Source: Myxococcus stipitatus (GTDB taxonomy: Bacteria > Myxococcota > Myxococcia > Myxococcales > Myxococcaceae). Taken from it: a DNA stretch of 64,000 nt. Positions 24,394-33,183 of the stretch are shown piece after piece. The notes beneath the pieces are model-generated. The model worked only from the letters and a program-made list of their open reading frames with translations. It was not told the origin of the DNA and did no database searches. The stretch is taken from contig NZ_JAKCFI010000002.1 of NCBI RefSeq assembly GCF_021412625.1, forward strand, positions 930,001 to 994,000. Reading direction: 5' to 3'. The position numbers and the translations under genes are program-made. Each line of letters starts with the position of its first letter. Position 1 is the first letter of the stretch.

Positions 24394-25371
24394 TCAGGTG
24401 GCGAACGTCAGGGTGAACACCATGCCGGGCTCGGCGCTGCCCTCCGCGGCGACGTCGCCGCCCTGGCCCATCATCACCCGCCTCAGCGCGGCCAGGGACA
24501 GCCCCGCGCCCCGGGCCAGGCGCGAGCCGAACGGCTCGAAGAGGGTGCCGCGCTCCTCCGGCGGCAGGGCCGCGGCCGGGTCCTTGAGCACCATCAGCAC
24601 GCGCCCCGGCGAGCCCCGGCGCAGGGCGACCTCCACCGGGCTGTCCTCGGGCCGGCCCATGGCCACGTTGAGCAGCACCTGCGCGAGCACCGGGCGCAGC
24701 CGGTTGGGGTCCACCCGCACGCGCGGCAGCTCCGGCTCCTCGTCCACGCGCACCTCGATGCGCCGCTCCGCCAGCTCCAGGGCCACCATGCCCGTGGCCT
24801 CCTGCAGCACCGACCGCAGCGCGTGCGCGTCCAGGTTGGGTGTCGTGTCCCGCCCGTATTCGGAGAGGAGCCACAGCATGCGCTCCATGGTGCGGATCTC
24901 CCGGTTGGCGATGGTGAGCCGCCGGCGATCCCTGTCCGACAGGCCCGTGTTCCGCGCCAGCGTCTGCACCGCCATCTTCACCGACGAGAGCGGGTTGCGG
25001 ATTTCATGGCTCAGCGACGAGGACAGCCGGGAGATCTGCACCGGGGGCGCGCCCTCGAGCAGGGCGTTGAGGTCCTGCACCGCCGCGCAGGCCTCGCCCC
25101 CGTCCATCCCGAGCGTCATGCGCAGGGGCGTGGCGTCCTCGTCCCCGCCGAGCAGCGCGGAGGCGAACTCCACGGCCCGGCGGTCCTCCCGGGCACGGGC
25201 GTCCAGCTCGCGGGCGCGCTCCGGGGAGACGCCGAGGGCCAGGTGGAGGGGCCGGTCCAGCAGCTCCTCCGGGGGCCGGCGGAGCACGGAGGCACAGTCT
25301 CCCTCGGCGCGGGTCACCCGCAGCCCCGGAGACCAGGCGAGCAACGCGGCTTGGAGCAGGTGGGCGTTCAT
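24394..25371 (-). CDS. mrpA: MrpA, sensor histidine kinase with degenerate ATPase domain
   Basis: 325 residues from the ATG at 25371 (MNAHLLQAALLAWSPG); 60 codons of open frame upstream overlap the divergent gene and are not protein-like. No transmembrane segment is seen, so it is probably soluble. A PAS-like N-terminal region precedes the dimerisation helix with the phosphoacceptor His122 (SLSHEIRNPLSSVK). The N-box is weak (QVLLNVAMGRPE), and the usual DxGxG motif is replaced by LKDPAAALPPEERG, while LFEPF and GAGLSLA remain. In M. xanthus MrpA forms a two-component pair with MrpB, and loss of kinase activity with retained phosphatase activity would fit these changes. Confidence 0.88.
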   Translation of the reverse strand: MNAHLLQAALLAWSPGLRVTRAEGDCASVLRRPPEELLDRPLHLALGVSPERARELDARAREDRRAVEFASALLGGDEDATPLRMTLGMDGGEACAAVQDLNALLEGAPPVQISRLSSSLSHEIRNPLSSVKMAVQTLARNTGLSDRDRRRLTIANREIRTMERMLWLLSEYGRDTTPNLDAHALRSVLQEATGMVALELAERRIEVRVDEEPELPRVRVDPNRLRPVLAQVLLNVAMGRPEDSPVEVALRRGSPGRVLMVLKDPAAALPPEERGTLFEPFGSRLARGAGLSLAALRRVMMGQGGDVAAEGSAEPGMVFTLTFAT

Positions 25372-25416
25372 TGGTGGGTCCCAAACATACCGAGTAAGGT
25401 TCCGCGCTGTCCCCTT

Positions 25417-28287
25417 ATGTCCCTCATGGCACGTTTCCCGAAGAACCTTGTGGCGGCCCTCCTGTTCCTGTCCGGAGGCACCGCGCTGGTCTACGAGTTG
25501 GTCTGGTCCAAGTATCTCGGGAACGTCCTGGGTAACAGTGGGCAAGCGCATGCGGTGGTGCTCGCCACCTTCATGGGCGGGCTGGCGCTGGGGGCATCTG
25601 TCTTCGGGCGGACAGCGGACCGGGTGAAGAGCCCGCTGGCGCTGTATGGCGTCTTGGAGCTGGGCGTGGCGCTGTATGCGCTCGCCTTTCCATATGTGCT
25701 CGACGGGCTCGGTTCGCTATGGCTCGCGGTGGCGCCAGGGGTGCCGGACGGGTGGCGGGTAGGGCCCCGGCTGCTGGTGGCCGCGCTCTCCCTGGTGGTG
25801 CCCACGCTGCTGATGGGGGGAACCCTGCCGGCGCTGGTGCGACACTTCGCGGACAGCCTCTCCGGGGTGCAGCGGGAGCTGGCGCGGCTGTACGCGGTCA
25901 ACAGCCTGGGCGCGGCGCTGGGCGTGTTCCTGGCGGGCACGAAGCTGGTGCCCACGCTGGGGCTCTCCGCGTCCGCGAAGCTGGCGGCGGGGTTGAACCT
26001 GATGCTGGCGGTGGCGGCGCTGCTGCTGGCGCGGCGCCATCCTCCCGCGCTGGCGCCCGGGGCGTCCGCGCCCGCGTCGGCGGAGGCCGCGGACGTCGTC
26101 TATCCCCGGGCGGCGGTGCGGGCGGCGCTGGTGGGGGTGCTGCTGTCGGGCTTCACGTCGATGATGTATCAGGTGACGTGGATCCGCCTGTTGTCCATCG
26201 TCCTGGGCGCGTCCACGTATGCCTTCACGCTCATCCTCACCGCGTTCATCCTCGGCATCGGCCTGGGCAGCTTCTGGCTGATGACGCGGGCCCGGAAGGT
26301 GGATCCGCTGCGGTTGTTCGCGTGGATGCAGGTGGGGCTGGTGGCGAGCCTCTGCGTGGCGCTGCCCTCGTACGTGCGGCTGCCGCACCTGTTCCGCACG
26401 GCGCAGTGGATGCTGACGCGCTCGGTCGACACCTGGCCGTTGTTCCAGTTGTTGACGTTCGGCTTCTGCTGCCTGGTGCTGCTGGTGCCCACCTTCTTCA
26501 TGGGCGCGGCGTTCCCGGCGGTGGCGCGCGTGGCCACGGCGAAGGTGTCCGAGGTGGGGCGCGAGCTGGGCGGCGTGTACCTGTGGAACACGGTGGGGAC
26601 CATCACCGGCTCCGCGCTGGGCGGGCTGGTGCTGATGCCGTGGTGGGGCATGGAGGGCAACTTCATCGCGGGGGTGGTGTCCAACCTCGTCGCCGCGGTG
26701 CTGGCCTTCCACGCGTTGCCGGACCGGCCCGCGAGCCCCGCGAAGGCGCTGTGGCCCGCTGCTGCGGCGGCGGCGCTGGCCCTGGTGGTGCTGGGGGGAA
26801 TGAGCGGCTGGTCGGTGCGCCTGTCGGGCATCGCCTCCATCCGCTCGCACCAGAAGCCGCCGGACAGCTACGCGAAGCTCGTCGAGGACACCGAGCGGAA
26901 CATCCGCCCCGTCTTCTACCGGGACGACACCTTCGCCACGGTGCTGGTGGCCGACTATCCGAAGGACCACCTGCGCTTCATGAAGCTCAACGGGAAGATC
27001 GACGCCTCCAACGGCAGCGACGTGGAGACGCAGGTGGTGGCCGGCCACCTGGGCGCGCTCCTGCACGCGCGCGAGCCGAAGAACGTGCTGCTGGTGGGCG
27101 CGGGCGCGGCAATCACGGCGGGCAGCGTGCTGGCGCACCCGGTGGAGCGGCTGGACATGGTGGAGATCGCCCCGGCGGTCATCGACGCGGCGCGCCTGTT
27201 CAAGGACGACAACCGCAACGCGGTGGATGACCCGCGCACGCGCGTGCACATCGACGATGCCAAGACGTTCATGGCGCTGGCGGACCGCAAGTACGACCTG
27301 GTGGTGAGCGTGCCGTCCAACCCGTGGGTGGCGGGCGTGTCCGGCCTCTTCACGCGGGACTTCTTCCAGACGGTGGACCGGCACCTCGCGGACGACGGCG
27401 TACTGGTGCAGTGGATCCACACGTACGAGAGCAACGAGGAGCTCATCAAGCTGGTCATCCGCACCATGCGCGACACCTTCCCGCACGCCACCACGTGGCT
27501 GGGGCCGCATGACCTGGTGATGGTGGCCAGCCGCAAGCCCCTGGTGATGGACGCCGCGCGCCTGGCGGCCCGCATGGAGGCGCCCGAGGTGAAGAAGGAC
27601 CTGTCGCGCGTGGGCATCGGCGACGTGTTCGCGCTCCTGTCCAAGCAGGTGCACAGCGAGGCGGGGCAGCTCGACTTCGCGGGCCCGGGCCCCATCAACA
27701 CGGACGACCACAACCTGCTGGAGTACGCCTCGCCCATCGCCTTCTTCGTGGCGAACATCGACGTGCGGGTGAAGGACGAGCGCCGCTCGCCGGACGGGAG
27801 CTCGCGCCTGTTCATCGAGGACTACCTGCGCCAGCACCCGCCCACCGCCGAGCAGGCCGGCCGCCTGTTCCGGAACATGGAGCGCTACCACGCCGCGAAT
27901 GATCCGCTGGTGCGGGGCGTGGCGGCGCTGTGGCGGCAGGTGGCGCCCGACAGCCGGGAGGCCGCGGTGGCCCTGGGCAAGTCGGCCCTGGCGCAGAAGG
28001 ACCTCACGCTGGCCGCGTCGCTGCTCGAGCCGGAGGTCGCCAAGGGGGGCCGGGAGCCGGAGCTGATCGCCGCCTGGCTGCGCCTCGTCGCCGAGCGCGC
28101 CTGGGCCACACGCACCGTCTGGACGCCGGTGGAGGCCGCCCCGGCCCTTGCGCTGGGGCGCGAGGTGGCCCAGGCTCACCCCGAGGACGCGGAGCTCGCC
28201 CGGGCCGTGAAACAACTCTGTGACGCTCTCCCCGCCACCGCGTGTGCCCCGGCCAACACCGCCGTTTCGGCTCCGGCCGGCCCCTGA
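25417..28287 (+). CDS. Fused polytopic membrane / spermidine-synthase-like protein with C-terminal TPR-like region
   Basis: 956 residues from the ATG at 25417, which is only 45 bases from the divergent mrpA start; another ATG lies three codons on. Residues 1 to about 480 hold roughly 12 hydrophobic helices (LVAALLFLSGGTALVYELVWSKYLGNVLG). A spermidine-synthase-like Rossmann domain follows (NVLLVGAGAAITAGSVLAHP, LDMVEIAPAVIDAA, VHIDDAKTFM, SVPSNPWVAGVSGLFTRDF). The last 150 residues are helical. Fusions of this kind are widespread, but polyamine synthesis has not been shown for most of them, so the substrate is unknown. Confidence 0.85.
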   Translation: MSLMARFPKNLVAALLFLSGGTALVYELVWSKYLGNVLGNSGQAHAVVLATFMGGLALGASVFGRTADRVKSPLALYGVLELGVALYALAFPYVLDGLGSLWLAVAPGVPDGWRVGPRLLVAALSLVVPTLLMGGTLPALVRHFADSLSGVQRELARLYAVNSLGAALGVFLAGTKLVPTLGLSASAKLAAGLNLMLAVAALLLARRHPPALAPGASAPASAEAADVVYPRAAVRAALVGVLLSGFTSMMYQVTWIRLLSIVLGASTYAFTLILTAFILGIGLGSFWLMTRARKVDPLRLFAWMQVGLVASLCVALPSYVRLPHLFRTAQWMLTRSVDTWPLFQLLTFGFCCLVLLVPTFFMGAAFPAVARVATAKVSEVGRELGGVYLWNTVGTITGSALGGLVLMPWWGMEGNFIAGVVSNLVAAVLAFHALPDRPASPAKALWPAAAAAALALVVLGGMSGWSVRLSGIASIRSHQKPPDSYAKLVEDTERNIRPVFYRDDTFATVLVADYPKDHLRFMKLNGKIDASNGSDVETQVVAGHLGALLHAREPKNVLLVGAGAAITAGSVLAHPVERLDMVEIAPAVIDAARLFKDDNRNAVDDPRTRVHIDDAKTFMALADRKYDLVVSVPSNPWVAGVSGLFTRDFFQTVDRHLADDGVLVQWIHTYESNEELIKLVIRTMRDTFPHATTWLGPHDLVMVASRKPLVMDAARLAARMEAPEVKKDLSRVGIGDVFALLSKQVHSEAGQLDFAGPGPINTDDHNLLEYASPIAFFVANIDVRVKDERRSPDGSSRLFIEDYLRQHPPTAEQAGRLFRNMERYHAANDPLVRGVAALWRQVAPDSREAAVALGKSALAQKDLTLAASLLEPEVAKGGREPELIAAWLRLVAERAWATRTVWTPVEAAPALALGREVAQAHPEDAELARAVKQLCDALPATACAPANTAVSAPAGP

Positions 28288-28324
28288 GCAGCCCGCCAGG
28301 TTCTCAGAATCTGGCTATCCATCT

Positions 28325-28342
28325 GGAATCACGGAAGATTCC
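28325..28342. promoter_or_regulatory. Inverted repeat upstream of the Flp pilin gene
   Basis: GGAATC (28325-28330) and GATTCC (28337-28342) with a six-base spacer, 38 bases after the preceding stop and 109 bases before the pilin start. It could be an operator or a weak terminator. Confidence 0.35.
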
Positions 28343-28450
28343 GCCCATCCTCCCGATGACGGATGGAGGTGGAGGTGGGATCTCCTTTAGTGTGCCGTTC
28401 AACCCTCAGTCACAGGGTGCATTTCCCAGTTCGAACCCAGGAGACAACCC

Positions 28451-28708
28451 ATGAAGGCGATCTCGAAGAAGAACCAGCTGCGCAAGGCTCGTGGTCAGGG
28501 CATGACCGAGTACATCATCATCGTGGCCCTCATCGCGATCGCCGCCATCGGCGTTGTCACCCTGTTCGGCGACAACATCCGCAAGCTGTTCGGCGCCTCC
28601 GCGGCGGCCCTGGCCGGTAACGCCAACGTCGCCAACGACGGCCAGTCCTCCAACGAGACCCTGAACAAGAAGACGATGAAGAGCTTCGGCGAGAACAACG
28701 CCTACTGA
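28451..28708 (+). CDS. Flp-family type IVb pilin, standalone
   Basis: 85 residues; the ATG at 28451 follows CCCAGGAGA. A short basic leader (MKAISKKNQLRKARG) ends at Gly15, the expected prepilin-peptidase site, with Glu20 at mature position +5 and Tyr21, the E-Y pair typical of Flp pilins. The hydrophobic helix IIIVALIAIAAIGVVTLFG follows. The C-terminal 35 residues are polar. No Tad secretion gene (rcpA, tadA) is adjacent, so assembly must use machinery encoded elsewhere. A terminator follows, so it is probably a single-gene unit. Confidence 0.9.
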   Translation: MKAISKKNQLRKARGQGMTEYIIIVALIAIAAIGVVTLFGDNIRKLFGASAAALAGNANVANDGQSSNETLNKKTMKSFGENNAY

Positions 28709-28764
28709 GCTTCGTCGTCCTGGGACGGGTCGCCTCGCTCCGGCGAGGGGGTCGGGTCCCGGTC

Positions 28765-28810
28765 CATGGCGGGTGTCCTCCTCCGGGAGGGCCCCGCCAT
28801 GTTGCTTTTC
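28765..28810 (+). terminator. Rho-independent terminator after the Flp pilin
   Basis: CATGGCGGG (28765-28773) pairs with CCCGCCATG (28793-28801), and an inner CCTCC/GGAGG pair extends the stem. TTGCTTTTC follows immediately, a reasonable U-tract. Confidence 0.8.
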
Positions 28811-28868
28811 ACGGTCAGGCGGGCGTCGGGGCGAGCGGTCGGCGCCCGTTCATGCCCGGAGCCCCTCG

Positions 28869-29780
28869 ATGTCCTCCTCCCCGAGCCTTCCCTCCGCCGT
28901 GGACGCCGACTCGCTGCGCCGCCGCGTGGCGCTCTACCGGGTGCTGTCGCTGCTGCTGGCCGCGTCGCTGCTGGGCGTGCTGGTGGCGGTGAAGCGAGCC
29001 ATGACGGTGCCGGAGGATCCGGAGGTCGAGGTCTTCGACGTCCCGGCCGTCTTCGAGCGGCTGTCCGGAAAGAACCCGGAGGCCGCCGACATCTCCGACA
29101 CGTTCTTCTTCGCCGACGGGTCCACCGTCCACCTGCACGCGATGGGCAAGGGTCAGGCGTGTCCGCTGCACATCCACCGGCGCACGTACGAGGCCACCGT
29201 CATCGTCGCGGGGAAGGCGGAGGTCCAGCAGCGCTGGGGGGATGGGGAGGCGTTCCAGGAGCGACGGGGCTCGCACCTGCCGGGAGAGCTCATCGCGTCC
29301 GCGCCTTTCACCGGGCACGCGTGGTTCAACCGCGACACGGAGCGGATGCTGGGCAACCTGGTGTTCGCCGCGCCGCGCTTCGACGGCAACCTCTATGTCG
29401 AGGCCGACGACGCGCGGATGCTGAAGGGCCGGGCGCCCTTCACCTTCGTGCCCGCCGAGGCGCTCATGGCGCATGGCGCGAGCGGCCGGGACGTCACGCT
29501 CGTCCCGTTCCCGGTGATGGAGCCGGGGCGGATGGGGGCCGTGGTGCTCTCGAAGGGGGCGCATGCCGTGACGGCGTCTCGCGAGCAGCCCCTCATCCTG
29601 TACGTGGCCGAGGGCTCGGGCGTCATCGTGCTGGAGGACTCGCGACCGATGAGGCCGGGGCAGCTGTGGGTGCTGCGTCGCGATGCGACGGTGCGCCCCG
29701 AGGAAGGCCGCGCCGTCGTGCTCTACACGTTCGTGCCGCCCTTGGCGGAGCCGCCCGTGGCGGGCGCGCGCGGGACCTGA
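28869..29780 (+). CDS. Membrane-anchored cupin-domain protein
   Basis: 303 residues from the ATG at 28869 (MSSSPSLPSAVDADSL); upstream in-frame codons overlap the terminator. One transmembrane helix (RVLSLLLAASLLGVLVAV) is followed by an exported region with two cupin-like parts: the first includes ACPLHIHRRTYEATVIVAGKAEV, with His pairs suited to metal binding; the second includes PLILYVAEGSGVIVLEDSRPMRPGQLWVL. Two such barrels in one chain suggest a bicupin. Ligand or reaction is unknown. It stands alone between the pilin and the MerR regulator. Confidence 0.75.
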   Translation: MSSSPSLPSAVDADSLRRRVALYRVLSLLLAASLLGVLVAVKRAMTVPEDPEVEVFDVPAVFERLSGKNPEAADISDTFFFADGSTVHLHAMGKGQACPLHIHRRTYEATVIVAGKAEVQQRWGDGEAFQERRGSHLPGELIASAPFTGHAWFNRDTERMLGNLVFAAPRFDGNLYVEADDARMLKGRAPFTFVPAEALMAHGASGRDVTLVPFPVMEPGRMGAVVLSKGAHAVTASREQPLILYVAEGSGVIVLEDSRPMRPGQLWVLRRDATVRPEEGRAVVLYTFVPPLAEPPVAGARGT

Positions 29781-29858
29781 GGCCGCGAGCCGCGCGGGCC
29801 CTCGGGCGCCTGCCCGGATTCGGGACGGAGCCTTTCGTGAGGGGCCGCGCGGAGGGGG

Positions 29859-29889
29859 TTGACCCTCACGCGACGTGAGGCCCTAGACA
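29859..29889 (+). promoter_or_regulatory. MerR-type promoter with 19-bp spacer and operator dyad
   Basis: TTGACC (29859-29864) and TAGACA (29884-29889) are separated by 19 bases, the over-long spacer that MerR-family regulators untwist. Within it CCTCAC (29864-29869) and GTGAGG (29875-29880) form a perfect dyad with a five-base centre. The MerR-family start is 24 bases beyond the -10 element, so autoregulation is likely. Confidence 0.75.
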
Positions 29890-29912
29890 TCTCATCCGAG
29901 GTGAGGCGCGAG

Positions 29913-30674
29913 ATGGCATTCACGGTCAGCCAGGTGTCCCGACTGGCGAAGGTCAGTGTCCGGGCACTGCATCACTACGACGAGCTGGGCTTGCTGCGCC
30001 CCTCGGAGCGCAGCGAGGCGGGCTATCGGCTGTACACGCAGGCGGACCTGGAGCGGTTGCAGCAGGTCCTCTTCTTCCGGGAGCTGGGCTTTCCGTTGGA
30101 GGAGATCCGCCGCATCCTGGAGGACTCGCGCTTCGACCTTCGCGGGGCCCTGCTCATGCAGCGACAGCTGCTGGCGGAGCGGGCCTCGCGGCTGGACGCA
30201 TTGAGACGCGCCGTGGACGCGGCGCTGGAGTCACTCGACCAGGGGAGACCGATGGACAGCGAGAAGATGTTCGAGGCGTTCGGGAGCTTCGACCCGACAC
30301 GGTACGAGGCGGAGGTCCGGGAGCGGTGGGGCGACACGGAGGCGTATCGGGAGTCGTCCCGGCGGGCCGCGAGGTACCGCAAGGAGGACTGGGCGGCCAT
30401 CAAGGCGGAAGGCGACGCGCTGTTCAAGGCGCTGGCCGACCGGCTCGGTGCGGGGCTCGCGCCCGAGGCCCCGGAGGTGATGGAGCTGGCGGAGGCGCAT
30501 CGGCAGTACCTCTCGAAGTGGTTCTACCCGTGCGCTCCCGCCTTCCACCGGGGGCTCGGGGAGATGTACGTGGGCGACTCCCGCTTCACGGAGAACATCG
30601 ACAGCGTGCGGCCGGGGCTCGCGCGGTTCTTGCGGGAGGCCTTCTCCGCGAACGCATCCCGGCAGGAGTCGTAG
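29913..30674 (+). CDS. TipA-like MerR-family regulator with TipAS drug-binding domain
   Basis: 253 residues from the ATG at 29913 with GAGG upstream. The MerR winged helix (FTVSQVSRLAKVSVRALHHYDE, LLRPSERSEAGYRLYT) is followed by a long dimerisation helix and a C-terminal TipAS-type domain (YEAEVRERWGDTEAYRESSRRAA, AHRQYLSKWFYPC, YVGDSRFTENIDSVRPGLARFL). TipAS domains bind thiopeptide and other antibiotics. Expected action is drug-responsive activation of its own promoter and perhaps others. No efflux pump is adjacent. Confidence 0.93.
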   Translation: MAFTVSQVSRLAKVSVRALHHYDELGLLRPSERSEAGYRLYTQADLERLQQVLFFRELGFPLEEIRRILEDSRFDLRGALLMQRQLLAERASRLDALRRAVDAALESLDQGRPMDSEKMFEAFGSFDPTRYEAEVRERWGDTEAYRESSRRAARYRKEDWAAIKAEGDALFKALADRLGAGLAPEAPEVMELAEAHRQYLSKWFYPCAPAFHRGLGEMYVGDSRFTENIDSVRPGLARFLREAFSANASRQES

Positions 30675-30681
30675 GGAGGCA

Positions 30682-33183
30682 TCAGGCCCGGAGTGTTCGT
30701 CTCCGGCCGATGCCCAATCCCACGCCGGCGACGCTCACCCAGCCAAGCACGGAGAGCCCGAGCCCGATGCGGAAGCTGAGCGGCGCGTAGTCGAAGCGGA
30801 CGCGGTGTGCTCCCGAGGTCAGGTACACGGCGCGCAGCGAGTGGTCCGCGCGGTGGATGGGGACCTCCTTCCCATCCACCGTGGCGCGCCACCCGGGATA
30901 GTGGCTGTCGGAGACGACGAGGTAGGACTCATCACAGGCCTTCACGTCCAGCTCCAGGTGCTGGAGGCCGGAGCTCACGGTGCTGACGGTGCCACCGCAT
31001 GTGGGGCGATCTAGGGGCGCCCCCGAGGCCAGGAAGGCTTGCTCCCGGAAGGGCTGGCCCTCGTCGAGCACGGCGGCCAAGGCCTCGTCGTCCGTCACCA
31101 CGTGGGCCCGCTGGACGAGGAAGGCTCGGGGTAGGGCCGTGCGAGAGTGAGAGAGAGTCGTGCCGTCATCCGCCTCGTGGAGCAGCTCCAGGTCATCGAA
31201 GGGGGGCGGTCCCTGGCGGATGTAGTGCGTGACGCCCGCGAGGTCGTAGACGCTCCGGGCCCCGGCGAGGTGGAAGCGGTCCACGCGCAGCGGCTCGGGG
31301 GCGCCGTAGCCTTCCAGCGCAGGGAGTCGCTCCTCCATGGAGCGGTTCGGGACGAGGCGGTCGAGGCTGCGCTCGATGGTGCGTGTGGGGCCGGTCCGGG
31401 TCGGATCGCTGGGGCCCTCGATGTCCACGCTGATGCGTCCCTGGAAGGGTTGAGGGAGGTGCTCGCGCAAGGCGAAGGCACGCCGCAGGGGCGCTCCCGG
31501 AGTGTAGTCCGGGACGCCCAGCAGGGCGTGTGCGGCCGCGAGCTCCAGGAGCACGAGGGCCGCGAGGGCCTGTCTCATCCTGCGTGGCCGCGTGGAGGAG
31601 ACAGGCACCGTGAACAACAGGAGGCCGGCGAGGCCGATGGCGATGAGGACCCAGATGGTTCCCGTCGCGGCATGGGCGCGCAGGGGGAGGCTGCGGACGA
31701 TGGGGCCACTGGCGGCGATGGCGACCCCGATGCCCAGCAGGGAGGCGACCAGCTTGAGTGGCGAGGGAGGGAGTGTCCTGGCTGCGCGCCCCAGGGCATC
31801 CACACCCAGCGCGGCGAGCACGGCGATGCAGAAGGCCGCGCCCACGAAGTACTTCACCGGGTAGCGGAACAAGGTGAAGGGCGGGACGTGCTGGAGGAGC
31901 CAGGCCGCGAGTGGGACATGCTTGCCCAGGCTGAGCAGCGTCAACAGGAGGGCGCCTATGAGGAAGGGGATTCGAGCGCGTGGCCCCTTCACCGCTCCCA
32001 GGATGGCGAGGACACAGGGCAGGGTCCCGAGGAAGAGGGTGAGGAGGAACCACTGGTCGTCGCCCCAGTATTCGCCTCGTGGACGGTCCGCGAGCGGCCA
32101 GGCCACGGACAGGACCTGGGGCCACGACATGGACCAGGCGAGCTGCTCGGACCAGCCTTGTTGCGAGCGCAGCGAGTTCCGCGCGAACTCCGCGGCGGGG
32201 ACGAGCGCGACCGCCGCGAGCACCGCTGACCCGATGAACCCGAGGCCGGTGCGGAAGAGGGCGTGGAGCCTCGCGCGAACGTGGCGCGGCCGGCGGTCGC
32301 GTACGGCGCCGAGGGAGGGGGCCGCGGGGCTCTGATGGAGCGGTTCGGGTGATGGGGGCGGCTGCGCCGCGAGGAGCGCGCCGGCTCGTGGGGTCGAGGT
32401 GCCTGCGTGGATGGAGCTCTGGGAGAGGGGGCCGCTCCCCGGCCCCGGAGAGGAAGTCTGGTGTCGAGGGACGAGGTCCGGTCCCTGCCTCGAGAGGGCT
32501 GGAGCTTCGGCGATGGGCGCTGGGACGGCCTGGGCCGGAATGGTGCCTCGGGAGGAGGCGAGCCCGGCGTACACCATGGCGACGAGCCCTTGCCACAACG
32601 TGGTCTCGGGGGAGCCCGCGAAGAGGGACAGGGCGCCAAGGCTCGCGAGGCGGACGAGGGCGGTGGGGCCGGGGCGCCGGGTCAGCTCATGGGTCGCGAG
32701 GAGGATGAGGCCGCTCCATGCGGCGGCGTCCATGACGTTCTGTTGGAGGCCCAGGTCCGTCATCATGGGAGACAGCCCGAACGTGGCGCTGGCCACGAGG
32801 GCGGCGGGCCATGAGGCGCGCAGCTTCCGGGCGAACAGGAACACGCCGACGGCGGCGAGCGCCGCGTGGGCGAGCTGCATCACCGTCATCGAGACGATGG
32901 GCCCGGCGAGGAGGATGGCCACCCAGCGGGGGGGATAGAAGACCTGGGAGTAGAGGGTCGCCGCGAAGGGCTGACCGAGTCTCAGGTAGGGGTTCCAGAG
33001 GGGGACCTCACCTGCGTGGAGGGACTCCAGCAGGAAGGCGGAGTCGGGGAAGAAGATGCGGAAGACATCTCGCCCGGCGAGCAGGTGTCCATGGAGCACC
33101 GGCCTGTAGACGAAGGCGAGCATCGCCAGCAGGGCCGCGCAGGCGAGCCACGTCCTCGGTCGGGCACTTCCCCACGACTTCAT
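30682..33183 (-). CDS. YfhO-like large polytopic membrane protein
   Basis: 833 residues; the ATG at 33183 overlaps the stop of the gene before it (ATGA), so the upstream in-frame extension to 33228 is not needed. About a dozen transmembrane helices are interrupted by a Pro/Ser-rich loop (around residues 230-320). The start region LLAGRDVFRIFFPDSAFLLESL and GEVPLWNPYLRLGQPFAATLYSQVFYPP are characteristic of YfhO-type proteins, thought to be lipid-linked glycosyltransferases or glycan flipping partners. The C-terminal soluble part ends in GWRATVDGKEVPIHRADHSL. It is paired with another polytopic protein upstream. Confidence 0.85.
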   Translation of the reverse strand: MKSWGSARPRTWLACAALLAMLAFVYRPVLHGHLLAGRDVFRIFFPDSAFLLESLHAGEVPLWNPYLRLGQPFAATLYSQVFYPPRWVAILLAGPIVSMTVMQLAHAALAAVGVFLFARKLRASWPAALVASATFGLSPMMTDLGLQQNVMDAAAWSGLILLATHELTRRPGPTALVRLASLGALSLFAGSPETTLWQGLVAMVYAGLASSRGTIPAQAVPAPIAEAPALSRQGPDLVPRHQTSSPGPGSGPLSQSSIHAGTSTPRAGALLAAQPPPSPEPLHQSPAAPSLGAVRDRRPRHVRARLHALFRTGLGFIGSAVLAAVALVPAAEFARNSLRSQQGWSEQLAWSMSWPQVLSVAWPLADRPRGEYWGDDQWFLLTLFLGTLPCVLAILGAVKGPRARIPFLIGALLLTLLSLGKHVPLAAWLLQHVPPFTLFRYPVKYFVGAAFCIAVLAALGVDALGRAARTLPPSPLKLVASLLGIGVAIAASGPIVRSLPLRAHAATGTIWVLIAIGLAGLLLFTVPVSSTRPRRMRQALAALVLLELAAAHALLGVPDYTPGAPLRRAFALREHLPQPFQGRISVDIEGPSDPTRTGPTRTIERSLDRLVPNRSMEERLPALEGYGAPEPLRVDRFHLAGARSVYDLAGVTHYIRQGPPPFDDLELLHEADDGTTLSHSRTALPRAFLVQRAHVVTDDEALAAVLDEGQPFREQAFLASGAPLDRPTCGGTVSTVSSGLQHLELDVKACDESYLVVSDSHYPGWRATVDGKEVPIHRADHSLRAVYLTSGAHRVRFDYAPLSFRIGLGLSVLGWVSVAGVGLGIGRRRTLRA

